Source: Aurelia coerulea (Eukaryota > Cnidaria > Scyphozoa > Semaeostomeae > Ulmaridae). Taken from it: 64,000 nt of DNA. The stretch is from assembly GCA_039566865.1 (NCBI GenBank), contig CM076959.1, positions 1,843,501 to 1,907,500 on the forward strand, given 5' to 3'. Positions within the stretch are counted from its first letter, which is position 1; each line of letters begins with the position of its first letter. Shown here piece by piece: positions 54,178-64,000 of this stretch. The position numbers and the translations under genes were made by a program. The notes below the pieces were generated by a model that saw only the letters and a list, made by a program, of their open reading frames with translations, was not told the DNA's origin and did no database searches.

Positions 54178-54742
54178 ACGCTCAACTTTTCAAAACTTCA
54201 GGAACTACCGTACCTGAATTTAAAAAGCTATGAAGCTTTTGTATTTTTCATGCGAAATGTTCGTAATAGCAACTGTTTCGTAGTTTAGTAGTTTCAAATT
54301 TGTCAAATTTGTTCACAGGGAAACCAGGAATTAATCGTTGCTAAAAATAGAAATTATCTTTCGAAATAATTGTTGATAAAAAATTGTATTTCTTTGTCCC
54401 CTGTGCTTGCTGTTGGTCATTTTTGTACCTTCTTTCCCTGTGTTATAGTTGCGTAGCAATTGGCTCGCGTTGATATTACAAACGGCAAAGAGAATCGAGG
54501 CCGATCGCGAGCTTTCATTCAAAGTTGGTGAGTAAATTCCACTTTTTTCTTAGCTTCACAAGATTTGACCCAGCGTTGCAAAGCTTATTTTACCTCTTTT
54601 TGACTTTCAAAATCTAGGCCCAGTCATCCATGGATCTGTATTTTGGAAGGATGTCCAGCTTCAATTTTCACGACCTCTTTGGTGGCATCGTTGAGAACTA
54701 ATAAGAGCTTCAGCAGGGCCAAATAAATAAACTTCTTCAAGT

Positions 54743-55064
54743 GAGGGGCGGATCCAGCCCGAAGTTGAAGGGGGGGGCAACTTGCAAAGAGGGCGCCAAA
54801 AACATAATAGAAAGTGAGCGCGCCGAAGCGAAGGGGCGCGAAAATTTTGTGGACACTTTTTAAAGAAAATGCTTTGATTTACTACCAAATAACGCCTTGA
54901 TTTATATGTTTACTCCATATTTAAATCGAAACAGATCAAGAATTGTGCGTTAGCGGCACGACGAGGGGCGCTTTTCTCGCCAAAAAGAGGGGCGCCAAGC
55001 TGACTTTTCATCTTGAAAGGGGGGGGCAACTGCCTCCACTTGCCCCCTTCTAAATCCGCCACTG
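54743..55064. mobile_element. hAT-like MITE (GGCGGATCCAG type)
   Basis: GAGGGGCGGATCCAG on the left and CAGTGGCGGATTTAG (reverse strand) on the right are imperfect TIRs. The flanks CTTCAAGT and GTTCAAGT form an 8-bp duplication with one mismatch. The interior has GGGGGGGCAACT and GGGGCGC repeats on both sides. CAGTGGCGG-type ends are common in hAT MITEs. Confidence 0.75.
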
Positions 55065-55094
55065 GTTCAAGTTCATCCTTTTTTAGTTTTTAGG

Positions 55095-58000
55095 CTTCTT
55101 GGTAACATTGAAGAAACTGGAAATGAAAGCTAAATTCATTTGCCAGAAGTCATTCACAAATTCGAAGACCATGCTAAATTGATTGGAAAAGGGGACCATG
55201 CAGCAATTTCTTCTGTAGAGTTTGGAAAGATATTGAAACAAACGTTTCCTCTCCTGAAAAATGCAAGAAAATCGATAGAAAATAAGCAAAATTCAGACAA
55301 GGAACCCAGTACCCGACCTTGGGTATATTGTGGACTGAAATTCAGAAACAATCTCGACCAAAAAGAATTATCCAAATTTGATGAAGATCAGTGGCAACAC
55401 ATACCTTCAAACTCCAAAGATTCAAATGGCTGGCTAATGGTTAGCACCATAAAAAGTCTAACTGTTGTGCCAGAATTTTATGAGTGGGTTTACCTGCTGC
55501 ACGAAGAGCGGTATGAAAATCGGAAAGTCATTAAAGAGCTCACACTTTTCAGGGATAGTTTAAAGATGTGCATATTAGAAAAAGTTGTTGACCCTGCACT
55601 AATACCAGTATCAATTTTTGACAATTCCAAAGATCCATATTCCTCACTAAATGATTTCTTACATGTATGTGGCTCGTTACGATTGTGTACAGGGTTCCTC
55701 GTGGAAACAGCAAAAAACACATTTGCTATGAATGGTGAAACTACAGGAACACCCGAAAACTGGTTATGTAGAGATGAGCTTGATGTCATCAGACAGCATA
55801 CCAGGCAGGGCCGTAGGAAGAAGCTTCGGATTGGGGGGGGCAATTGTTCTTAAAACAATAGAGAACAATACATCTAATTAATTCAGGTGACGTAGCACCA
55901 TTGTTGTAGAAAATTATTGGGGGGGCTTTAGCCCCCCCTGCCCCCCCGCTTCCTACGGGCCTGATACCAGGCATCGCTCAGTTAAATGCCACTTGGTCTT
56001 GAATAGTGCATCAAAATGTTTTAAAATGTGCTGTAATTGCTCTGCTATAAAACACAATTCATTCTATAAAACTTTGAGCCCATTTCAAAAGTCTGCAGAA
56101 AATAACAAGTATAAGAGGGAGACTTATATGAATGAAAAAGAACTGCGTGAAAGATTGCAGAATGAAAAGAAAGAGAGGCAGAAGGCAAACAAGAGAGAGT
56201 TATATTTAAAGACAAATGACGGAGATACAAGGTGACTTAAATCAGGGGCCTGGGCAATCTAAATATAACCTATTGAATTCCATTGTATTTGATGATATCG
56301 AGAGATTAGCAAATCAATTAGACAAATGAAAGCACTAAGCCATCTTTTGTTCTATTTTTAAACTAGGCGCTATATATCCGTCATTTGTCTTTAAAGGAGA
56401 AGATTGAGAAAGGCATGCATAAGTTCAGTAAAGATGATGACCATGATTTCCAGGCAATGTTCTCAGAAGTTGACAAAAGCCAGCTTCATCCTGACATGAA
56501 GGTTCTGTATGATGCACAAGCTGAAAATATCCAAAGAAAGGGCCCAAAAGGACGAAGATGGTACCCAAGGTAATGTGTCCTAACTTTAGATGATACATTT
56601 GTCCTGGAAACAGAATATGTTAAACCAACTTGAAAACCAGGCGATTGAAATTGAAGAAATTATACTTTGTTCCAAAAATCATCTCATTTTTATGCAAGGC
56701 TTCACAGACTTGATCTTACCAAATGCAAGCTTTAGTAACCAATGGCAAAAGCCAAGGGGAAAGGACATTGTAGTTCAAGGTGATGTACCATTAGCAAAAT
56801 GTTGTAAAACCCTTAGCGGTAGTGTAGCTTCCCAACCCTTTGGGATGCAACAGTTTCTTGCGAGATAAAGACATAATAATGGACAGTCTCAGTCCTGGTA
56901 TTTTTGAATAAATAAATCATAAAAAATTGCACTTGAACAGTCCCCTCATCAAAGCATTTAATAATTGGCTGTCATCTTTAATCAATGTGACATCAAAGTT
57001 TTAAGTATTTCTTTATTTTCTTCAGGATTATACGAGTATGTTTGTCAGTGTGGAACAGAAGCCCTAAAGCATATCAGGAGCTACATTCAAGTGGAGTGTT
57101 GGTTCTTCCTTCTGGCAGACTCTTGCAGCAGTACAAAAATTCCATTTCACAAGAGCCTGGTTTCAATAAAGAGGTTTTCCAGCTCATGCATGATGAAGCA
57201 ACAAAAAGAAACATTGGCAAAAAGGGAAGATGTGGAGGAATAATGCTTGATGAAATGGCAATTCAAGAAGACCTTCAAATGAAGCAAGAAAAGGGGACAA
57301 TGAAGCTAGTTGGAGCCATATACCTTGGAGATGAAGATCAATGCATGAGAACCCTTCAAACAGGTAATTTCCAGATAGAACTTTAGAAACAAATTTAAGT
57401 TATTTATAGAGAGAGGGGGGTTAGGATTTCCCCACTATAAATAACCCTATGTAAAAAATGGGGCCTGCATTTAGTGTGCAAATTTGTGACGGCAAGTTAA
57501 TGATAAAGTTGAATTCTATTGAGTTTGTAACTTGTTGTTAACAGATTGTTGCGCCAATTTGCAAACATTGCATAGTTCATACTCTAAACAAAGTTTGTTT
57601 TCAGTTTGCTAACATGAGTTTGTTTGAAGCTTTCCATAGCCATGCAGACTTGCAAACTCCAAAAAAACAATGTAACAATTCAATGCAAACTGACTGCAAA
57701 GTTTGTGCAAATCGTATTTTTACTATAAGAAAAGTCATGTACAATATGTAACATGTTATTTATGTTTGAATAATCACTGTTCAGGCTGCGACCAGAAGAA
57801 TTTTGAGAATTTCCAAGAATTCTTTGCATGTTCATACATTTTGAGATTTGAGGTTATAATTTTCAAACAAGAATTCTTCTAAAAACATCAGAAGATATGA
57901 CTTCAGTGTTCTCAAATTTTCAGGGTTCTAATATGAAAATTGATTTTGCAGGCACCAATGAATTGGCTCTTGCAAAGCAAGTTTTGCAGTTTTCTTTCTT

Positions 58001-60366
58001 GGGAAACAGTGGCTTTCGATTTCCATTTGCACATTGGCCAACTGATAAAACTCCTCCTGGATCATTGTTTTTTACATTCTGGAGAGCTGTCAACTGGCTT
58101 CTTCTCAATGGATTTGAAGTGATATATTGTTGCCTGGATGGAAGTGAAACAAACAGAAGCTTTATCAAACTTCATTCCAAAGACAAAGATCCAGTTGCGG
58201 AAAAGTTTACCGTTACAAATCCTTACACAAGAAGCCCATTTGTATTTTTTATGGATCCTGAGGTAATTCTTAATATATCAAAGGATTACCCTACAAATAT
58301 GTTATTTGTCTTAAATCTGCACTGTACATTCCAGATGTTTCCAGATGTTTCCGGATATTCCAGATAATATCTAAAGTCTGTCAAATCTGTTGTCAAATCT
58401 GTTGAAATGATGCTGGAAATGCCTTTGAGAAACTAAATTTTGTTGTTGGGTCTTTTTTCAAAGCTTGAAGTGATTTCAATCAAAGGTTCCTTTGTACTAT
58501 CTTTGAGAATAATTTTAGCATGGGATTATGGTAACGCTTGACCACTCTAATTGTACCTGCAAACTGGCCAGAATTCAAGCTCCTATCAAGCCAAAATTAT
58601 GCTTCTGTCAATCTTGCACATACTTTAATGTTAGAATGCTTTCCCCTGCCAAAGGACTTTGATGTTATTCCTGACAACATTGTCTTCCTCAGCACAACTT
58701 TAAGAAATTGCGTAACAATATTTGGAAAAGCAAGGCTGTCATCAGTGCAAAAAGAATCCTGGCAAAAGGGAACCCTACAAGACTGATTTTATGGAAACAC
58801 TGGGAAGATGCATACAACTGGGACCAGAGCAAACTTAGCCTGAAAAGTCATCAAAGGTTAACTCCACAACATTTTGACCTGACAGCTTCCAGCCTTATGA
58901 GAAACCATTTGGCATGTCAAGTATTGGACAGAGACATGCTAAAACTCATGAAGGTATATACAATAAAATTGCATTGCGCAATATGGCAATTTATCAAATA
59001 TTACATCTTGACGAGACTGTTGTTGATGATGATACATTGCAAAATTTAGGAGTGGACAAGTATGCAATTATATTTCACCCCATGCATGCCTTGCAGACCA
59101 ACAAAAAGAGCTAAGAACTTCAGACATATTTTCTTGAAAATGATTCTGGTTAATATTCCAGATGTCAAAAGCTACCTATCAAAAATGAGAAATTATAGCA
59201 AATCAATGTTTTGGACCAAAGCTATATACCATGTGTGAGTAAAAAAGAAATTCCATGGATAAAGCTTCCTGTACAAAAATACAAGGCTAGACTTGGCCTT
59301 GTACAGGCCAAGTTTTAGCCTTGTAGAGGGGATTATGACCTTGTTATGACCTTGTACTAACCTTGGAAGAAAATTACAAGGCTATCAGCAAGATTCCAAA
59401 ATGCAACCAGTCTAACACAAGGTTTCCACAAGGCTTCTACAAGGCTAATTAGCATTTGTCAAGCCATTTACAAGGTTACAGCAAGGCTATTCCAGGCTAT
59501 AACAAGGTTACAAGGCCAAAACTACAAGGCTTGTACATGGCTATTACATGGCCTTGTATTTTCGTACAGGTTGGCAAAACACCTACCAATGATTCCATGT
59601 GGAATGTGTGGGGAAAATAGAAATATTTTACCTCAACCCTTCTTTGGACATGCAAACTAACATCTTCCTGAACTGCTTTGTCTTTTTACAGCCAACATGT
59701 AGTATCATTCATTAAGTAAAGGATTTTAGCATGAAAAGCTCACAGGTGTCTGAAGTGAAAATCTTGCACCTTGTAAATAACCTACATTAGAAAAAATGTT
59801 TTAAAGAGTTAACAAATTTTAATTTTTAGTAGTACCAAGAAAGCCTTCCTGAAGCTTCCAAACATCAGTTGGAAGAAACTGTAAAATTTCTGGAGTTCAG
59901 TGCTGGTTTGCTTGACTTTTTTCATTCAAGTGTTCCTTTTGTGAAAACTGATGATCAAAGGTTTGAAATCTTAGATTCTGCAATGAGATATCTTGATGAA
60001 TGGATTGCTCAAGCAAAGTCAGCACCAGGAACACCATCAGAGAGGAGTAAGATGATCTTAGCTGATAAAACCTTGTTTGACTTCAAATCTATGATTTTGG
60101 GATTCAAGCAAATTTGCATTCAGTCAAACAACATGCATTCATCAACTTCCTTACTGGCATGGAAGATAAACACTAACCATGTTGAAAATATTTTTTGCCA
60201 ACAAAGAGGGTACCTTGGGCAAAATGACAATCCTAGCTACGACCAATATGCACATACCATGAACTCAATATTACTTGGCCAGCAAACAACAACATTTAAG
60301 AACAATGCTGGCAACATAGATTCATTACCTTTCTACAAACCAGCGAAACTAAAGCGATGTAAATGA
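55095..60366 (+). CDS. P-element/THAP9-like transposase, five exons, carrying two MITEs
   Basis: GT-AG exons join in phase: 55140 (or upstream)-56571, 57027-57363, 57951-58262, 58693-58953 and 59833-60366. Exon 1 has a Cys/His-poor N-terminus, then CCNCSA and a basic coiled coil. Exon 2 contains RSPKAYQELHSSGVLVLPSG and GGIMLDEMAIQ with the first catalytic Asp. Exon 3 has FSFLGNSGFRFPFAHWPTDK and CLDGSETNRSF, the second Asp. Exon 4 has DPEHNFKKLRNN at its start. Exon 5 has AWKINTNHVENIFCQQRG and QNDNPSYDQY before TGA. This order matches P-type transposases. No THAP finger was found. A TAA at 55131 precedes the open part. Exon 1 is split by MITEs at 55806-55963 and 56210-56390; without them the frame is continuous. 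Confidence 0.75.
55806..55963. mobile_element. hAT-type MITE with perfect 8-bp duplication, in exon 1
   Basis: The TIRs CAGGGCCGTAGGAAG and CTTCCTACGGGCCTG are flanked by ATACCAGG at 55798-55805 and 55964-55971. At 158 bp it is short and without genes; its interior has G-runs and C-runs. An 8-bp duplication and CAGGG ends fit hAT. Its removal with one duplication copy keeps the P-like frame. Confidence 0.93.
56210..56390. mobile_element. TTAA-flanked MITE in exon 1 of the P-like gene
   Basis: AGACAAATGACGGAGATA and its near reverse complement TATATCCGTCATTTGTCT lie between TTAA at 56206-56209 and 56391-56394. The 181-bp interior is AT-rich. TTAA suggests piggyBac, although the ends do not begin CCCT as in the longer TTAA MITEs. 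Removing it with one TTAA restores the reading frame. Confidence 0.88.
59268..59570. mobile_element. MITE packed with ACAAGGCT subrepeats, in intron 4 of the P-like gene
   Basis: CCTGTACAAAAATACAAGGC pairs with the reverse complement of GCCTTGTATTTTCGTACAGG with one mismatch. Between the ends the words ACAAGGCT, CAAGGTTA and CCTTGTA occur about twenty times in both orientations. No clear duplication flanks it. Confidence 0.85.
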
Positions 60367-61214
60367 CTTAACAATCATCTTTTACATATTCTGAATATGG
60401 GTATATTTTTTCAACAAAAGTTGTTCATTTCACTTAACTTATACATCATAGAATGGTACATACATCTAAATCCAAAAGTTGCTGAAGGTTAAAGTTTGGG
60501 ACACAATTTTAGTCAGGATTACAGGCTCAACATTTGTGGCTAAATTTTATGCATCTAATATATTTGGAGCAATCAGTGCCAATAGGCAAAATCGGCTAAG
60601 GTTTGTTTACACCCATTGCAAGTCATGTGATCAATCTCTTGATAAAACATCTTTTGATTTCTCAAACACATTTTGTGCCATGCAAATTTATGCCACAAGT
60701 GCAAAAAGTAGTATAATACTAAAACCTCCCAAGAGTATGGTCACATGACGTGAAATGGGTAAAAAAAAATGCTCCTGATGCATCTATATGTATCTATGTA
60801 ATTTGTTTAACTTGCACATGATTAAATAACATACAAATTACAGCTTGTTTTGACATGTAGGTTGGCTTTATGCAAAAATCGTTATTCCGAAAGTTTTTTT
60901 GTCCGAAATTCTCGAAAAAGTGTCCGAAAGTTTTTTGTCTGAAGTTGTTTTTCCGAAACTTTTCCGTCCGAAAGTTTTCGGTTTTAATGTAATATATTTT
61001 GTGCATTCATCAAATACAGTAAGCACGTGTCACCGATAAACATATTTCAAAGACATCATACTCTTATTTGTGTGAAATTAAAACTAGAAGACTATCAAAA
61101 GTGTCCATTTAAATATCAATATGACCATGTGACATTATGGGGTACAAACTGAGCCAAACTCTCTATGAAATGTTGAAATATTTTTAAGAAACCAAACAGC
61201 CTGCTCCTCAAAAT
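60367..61214. other. 3-prime flank of the P-like gene with TCCGAAAGTTTT repeats
   Basis: At 60885-60985 the word CCGAAAGTTTT or CCGAAATT recurs six times (for example TTCCGAAAGTTTTTTTGTCC). Otherwise there are no genes; AATGTGACAT-type words were checked without result. Confidence 0.6.
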
Positions 61215-61361
61215 TAACGATTACGCTAAAGATGGTGGTGAGGAACTTTTTACCAAAATGTGTTGCTTTCGCAAATTGTGAATCTTTAAAGGAATTTGAT
61301 TAAAGAACGCAGTGCATCTTGGTAAAAAGTTCCTCTTCGTCATCTTTAGCGTAATCGTCTA
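61215..61361. mobile_element. MITE of the CGATTACGCTAAAGATG family
   Basis: ACGATTACGCTAAAGATG and CATCTTTAGCGTAATCGTC pair, with inner AGGAACTTTTTACCAA and TTGGTAAAAAGTTCCT. It is the best-preserved hairpin of a family also at 33586 and 42287. Confidence 0.85.
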
Positions 61362-61414
61362 TTTATTCATTAGTAGTGAAGGGTTATTAACTGCACATTT
61401 ACATGAACAGATAC

Positions 61415-64000
61415 TTACTCAAAGACTGAACAGTCTACCATACTAATGTTCTCCTGAATTGCTGGCACTAATCTATTTCCAATTATCTCTTTTTTGCCTT
61501 TCTTATTGATTCCATATGCCTTCAACAAGAGCTCAATATCTTTGTTAGAGTAGAGTCTTGTAGAAAAAATGCCCGGTTGCTTCTGGATCATTGCCTTCAA
61601 CAAATTATGTGACTCTACTTTTCCATCAGATTGGTCAGATCTAATGTCCTCCATATTTACCTGATCTGACTTAAGATCATTCTTTTGGGTGCGGATTTGA
61701 ATCTTGATTCGATGGGCCTGACTTTTTTGCCATGTCTTTTCTCTACGGTAGCTCCTCAAAAATTCCTTGGCACCCATGTTAAAGTATCGATGAACTACCT
61801 CACGGTAGATACTCTTGATGCACTCATCAACTAGTTCATCATTATACCCATGGATATCAATCAGCTTTTTCTTATAATTATTGCAACTGTCCCTCCAAAG
61901 TTCAAACAAAATCTTGTTGTTTTTCGTTACCTCTACTGAATCACAAAGCACTTCACCCTTTAGAGAATTCAACCTGTTCTGGGTCAAAAGGTTTACTCTC
62001 TGCTCTTCCAGCTTTAAGAAAAACTCATAGGCTTCATCTGAGATGTTCAAAAGACCATGAGTTCTGAATTGTTTCCCAGATGTGACATCAAGAGATTCTT
62101 TGTAATTGCTTGTTTCTCTCAGTGCAGACTCACTACACAACATGCACTGGAGTAATTGAGATTTGACAATATTCTTCTTTAACCCTCTTCGTACTGGGGG
62201 GGGGGGGCGTTTTTCGCCCCCCCCTACCAGTTTTTGCTGCATTACGCTAAAACAACAAGAGATATAACCACCGGTTCTGGTGACTTTTACTCAAATTTCA
62301 TAGGAAATTAAATTCTTAACATTTCATTGTTCTATCTCTGATCATGTGACCACAGTAATACCATATTTGGAGAGTAGTCAACAAAAAAAAATCTTAAAAT
62401 GTCCGTAGTTTTCGTGTCGTTTGCTTGATCGATCTCAAACATGCACCATTCGATTGCATTTGATGAGTACTTTCATTTGATATATAATTTATTCATATTT
62501 GCTGATGTCAGCAATATTTAATATCTATGACGTCATTCACATTTATGACGTCATTTACCTAATAAAGAAGTGTCAAATATAAATTTTTTTAGTCTAATTT
62601 GCTTCATCTTATTAATTTGATTCATTTTGAGTCTATATTTACCACATAAAAGGGCAGGACTGGCAAAAACCTGCGATGAAAGTAAATGCATGCAACAAAA
62701 GGCTAGTTTAAGGCTAATTGTGCTAAAAATAGAAACTAAAAATTTTTGCAAAGTATGTATATTTGAACTATGACATGTTTCATACTATTTGAAACAAATT
62801 TGGAGAAAATCGGTTGAGTGGTTGATTAAATAGAATTTTTCTGGTTAAGAAGGTATAAATTTCCCAATTTTCGTCAGTTTTTCGGTTGCCTAGCAACGAA
62901 TCACGTGACTTATTAATTACCATTGTTATATTTGAATAGCCAATTGTCTAAAGAACAATAGGGGTAAGTCTTATTGTTATATCTTTTGTAGTTTTGGAGA
63001 AAAAGAGGGGGGGGGCGAAAAACGCCCCCCCCAGTACAAAATACCTAAAAAATCGCCCAGTACAGATAGGGTTAAAATTTGCCTTACATCTTTGTTTTCT
63101 GATGTAACATTAACAGTGATATACCTTCTGGCAGCACCAAGCAGTTTCTTTAGAGCCCATCCTCCAACATATCGTATTTTGCCCTTTTCCCCTGAAGTAA
63201 GATTTTCAAATGACTTAAAAGCACTTTCATGAACAGTCTCACCAGCAGGAGTTAAACTTTGCAGCATGAAAAGTGCAACACCAAAAACCAAGTCAGTGCA
63301 AACAGAGAAGTGTTCTATGGACATATCTCCCCTGTTTACACCAGTTAGTATGCTGAACTCCTCCAATAAATTTTCATCTGTAGTTAGACAAAACAGTCCT
63401 GCGCAAAAGCTTGTGAACTCCTGTTGTTTGATCCCCTTCTCGTCATTGTGTTTCATTAACAATGCCAATCTATGCCATTGAATTTTTAAGAATTGCAGCA
63501 AGTCATTTTCTTTCTTTCCTAATGATACCAACAGAGATTTCTGCTGTGACACAAGGCTATTTTCCATGAACAAATCTGGGTCCACTTTACCATCTTTCTT
63601 TATAACTTTGATGAAGTTATTTACCTCAAATTGTTCAGGAAATTTTAGAGCTATTCTATCCATATCAATATTTGTCAGAATGGTATCAAAAGATTTGTTC
63701 AATCCTTCAGATTGGCTTTCAATTTCTGATGAATCTTCTTCTACCTCTGTTTCTGATGTATCATCCAACATCTCAAAGTTATGGTCACTCCATTCAACAT
63801 CTTCAAGAGACAATGCATCTGTGAGGGCAACATACTCAAATTCTGCATTATTTCTGCAGCAGCTAAAATCTTGCTGCAAAGAGGTGCTTGTTCGTACTTG
63901 CAGATCTTCATAAAACTTTGTGACTGAGGCTGGTGGTGGGATTATTCTACTTATATTGAATCCTTTCAAACACAGATCCTCCTTCCTTCTCACTCGACTA
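61415..64000 (-). CDS. Unrecognised large protein, interrupted by a TTAA MITE and open at the window edge
   Basis: The minus-strand frame enters from beyond 64000, runs to 63076, is cut by the MITE at 62183-63071 and resumes in phase to about 61419. There GA|GTAAGTATC is a strong splice donor, so the TAA at 61415 is probably intronic. The first part is acidic (LDDTSETEVEEDSSEIESQS at about 63770-63710), then helical (GEKGKIRYVGGWALKKLLGA). After the MITE come LNISDEAYEFFLKLEEQRVN and IYREVVHRYFNMGAKEFLRS, and a basic, Gln-rich stretch. I recognise no catalytic motif. The style is that of uncharacterised repetitive TE proteins; a host gene cannot be excluded. No stop interrupts either coding part. 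Confidence 0.55.
62183..63071 (-). mobile_element. piggyBac-type MITE with TTAA duplication, copy 2, in a coding exon
   Basis: TTAA at 62179-62182 and 63072-63075 flanks ends CCCTCTTCGTACTGGG and CCCAGTACAGATAGGG. Near both ends are G/C hairpins (GGGGCGTTTTTCGCCCC). Two TGACGTCA sites lie at 62528-62535 and 62546-62553. The order of shared blocks shows it is inverted relative to the copy at 47351. Without it the host frame is continuous. Confidence 0.92.

Noticed and set aside
55490..55843. 117-codon minus frame
   Set aside because: Shadow of exon 1 of the P-like gene, which has splice-supported continuity on the plus strand.

Overview
The window is eukaryotic and reads as a dense graveyard of nested transposable elements (TEs). 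Visible GT-AG introns, a tRNA-derived SINE, non-LTR and Ty3-type retroelements and many DNA-transposon superfamilies point to an invertebrate animal. A marine invertebrate, perhaps a cnidarian, is my best guess from the style of the TE proteins; this is inference only. I found no convincing conserved single-copy host gene. Almost every long reading frame is a transposase, a reverse transcriptase fragment, or an unrecognised protein of transposon type. Most carry stops, frameshifts or insertions.

Layout. 1-9.1 kb: a dispersed repeat with about 400-bp arms (family C) in direct and inverted copies, a 2.0-kb long-TIR element (A) inserted in a relic of family B, and a dead Ty3/Gypsy gag-pol with CCHC and MYND fingers. 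9.1-12.6 kb: gene-free DNA with two tandem arrays. 12.6-16.7 kb: a Merlin/ISXO2-like transposase relic, an unrecognised beta-rich frame, and non-LTR ORF1, endonuclease and RT pieces. 16.7-21.7 kb: tandem repeats, a zinc-finger relic and a broken two-exon gene. 21.7-24.85 kb: an almost complete Harbinger element (transposase plus SANT/coiled-coil partner). 24.85-28.8 kb: a P-like fragment, a SINE with a paralogous empty site, and an unrecognised transposase-like gene cut by a complete family-B element. 29.6-34.4 kb: a second Harbinger with divergent genes and a third Harbinger fragment. 36.8-40.1 kb: a multi-exon MULE-like transposase. 40.7-43.0 kb: a block of nested TA-flanked MITEs. 44.8-50.4 kb: another B copy, a RecQ-like helicase relic, a TTAA MITE, a LINE 3-prime end and a piggyBac C-terminus. 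50.6-53.7 kb: a broken KDZ-like transposase. 53.0-55.1 kb: three GC-rich MITEs. 55.1-60.4 kb: a P-element/THAP9-like transposase gene with five exons that join in frame. 61.4-64.0 kb: an unrecognised protein cut by a second TTAA MITE.

How they fit together. Non-autonomous elements repeatedly lie inside TE coding exons. In five cases, removing the element plus one target-site copy leaves the flanking reading frame continuous. This gives a relative chronology and pairs several MITEs with plausible autonomous partners in the same window: Harbinger TAA MITE, piggyBac TTAA MITEs, and MULE with 9-bp-duplication elements. All family names rest on motifs read by eye; no search was run.
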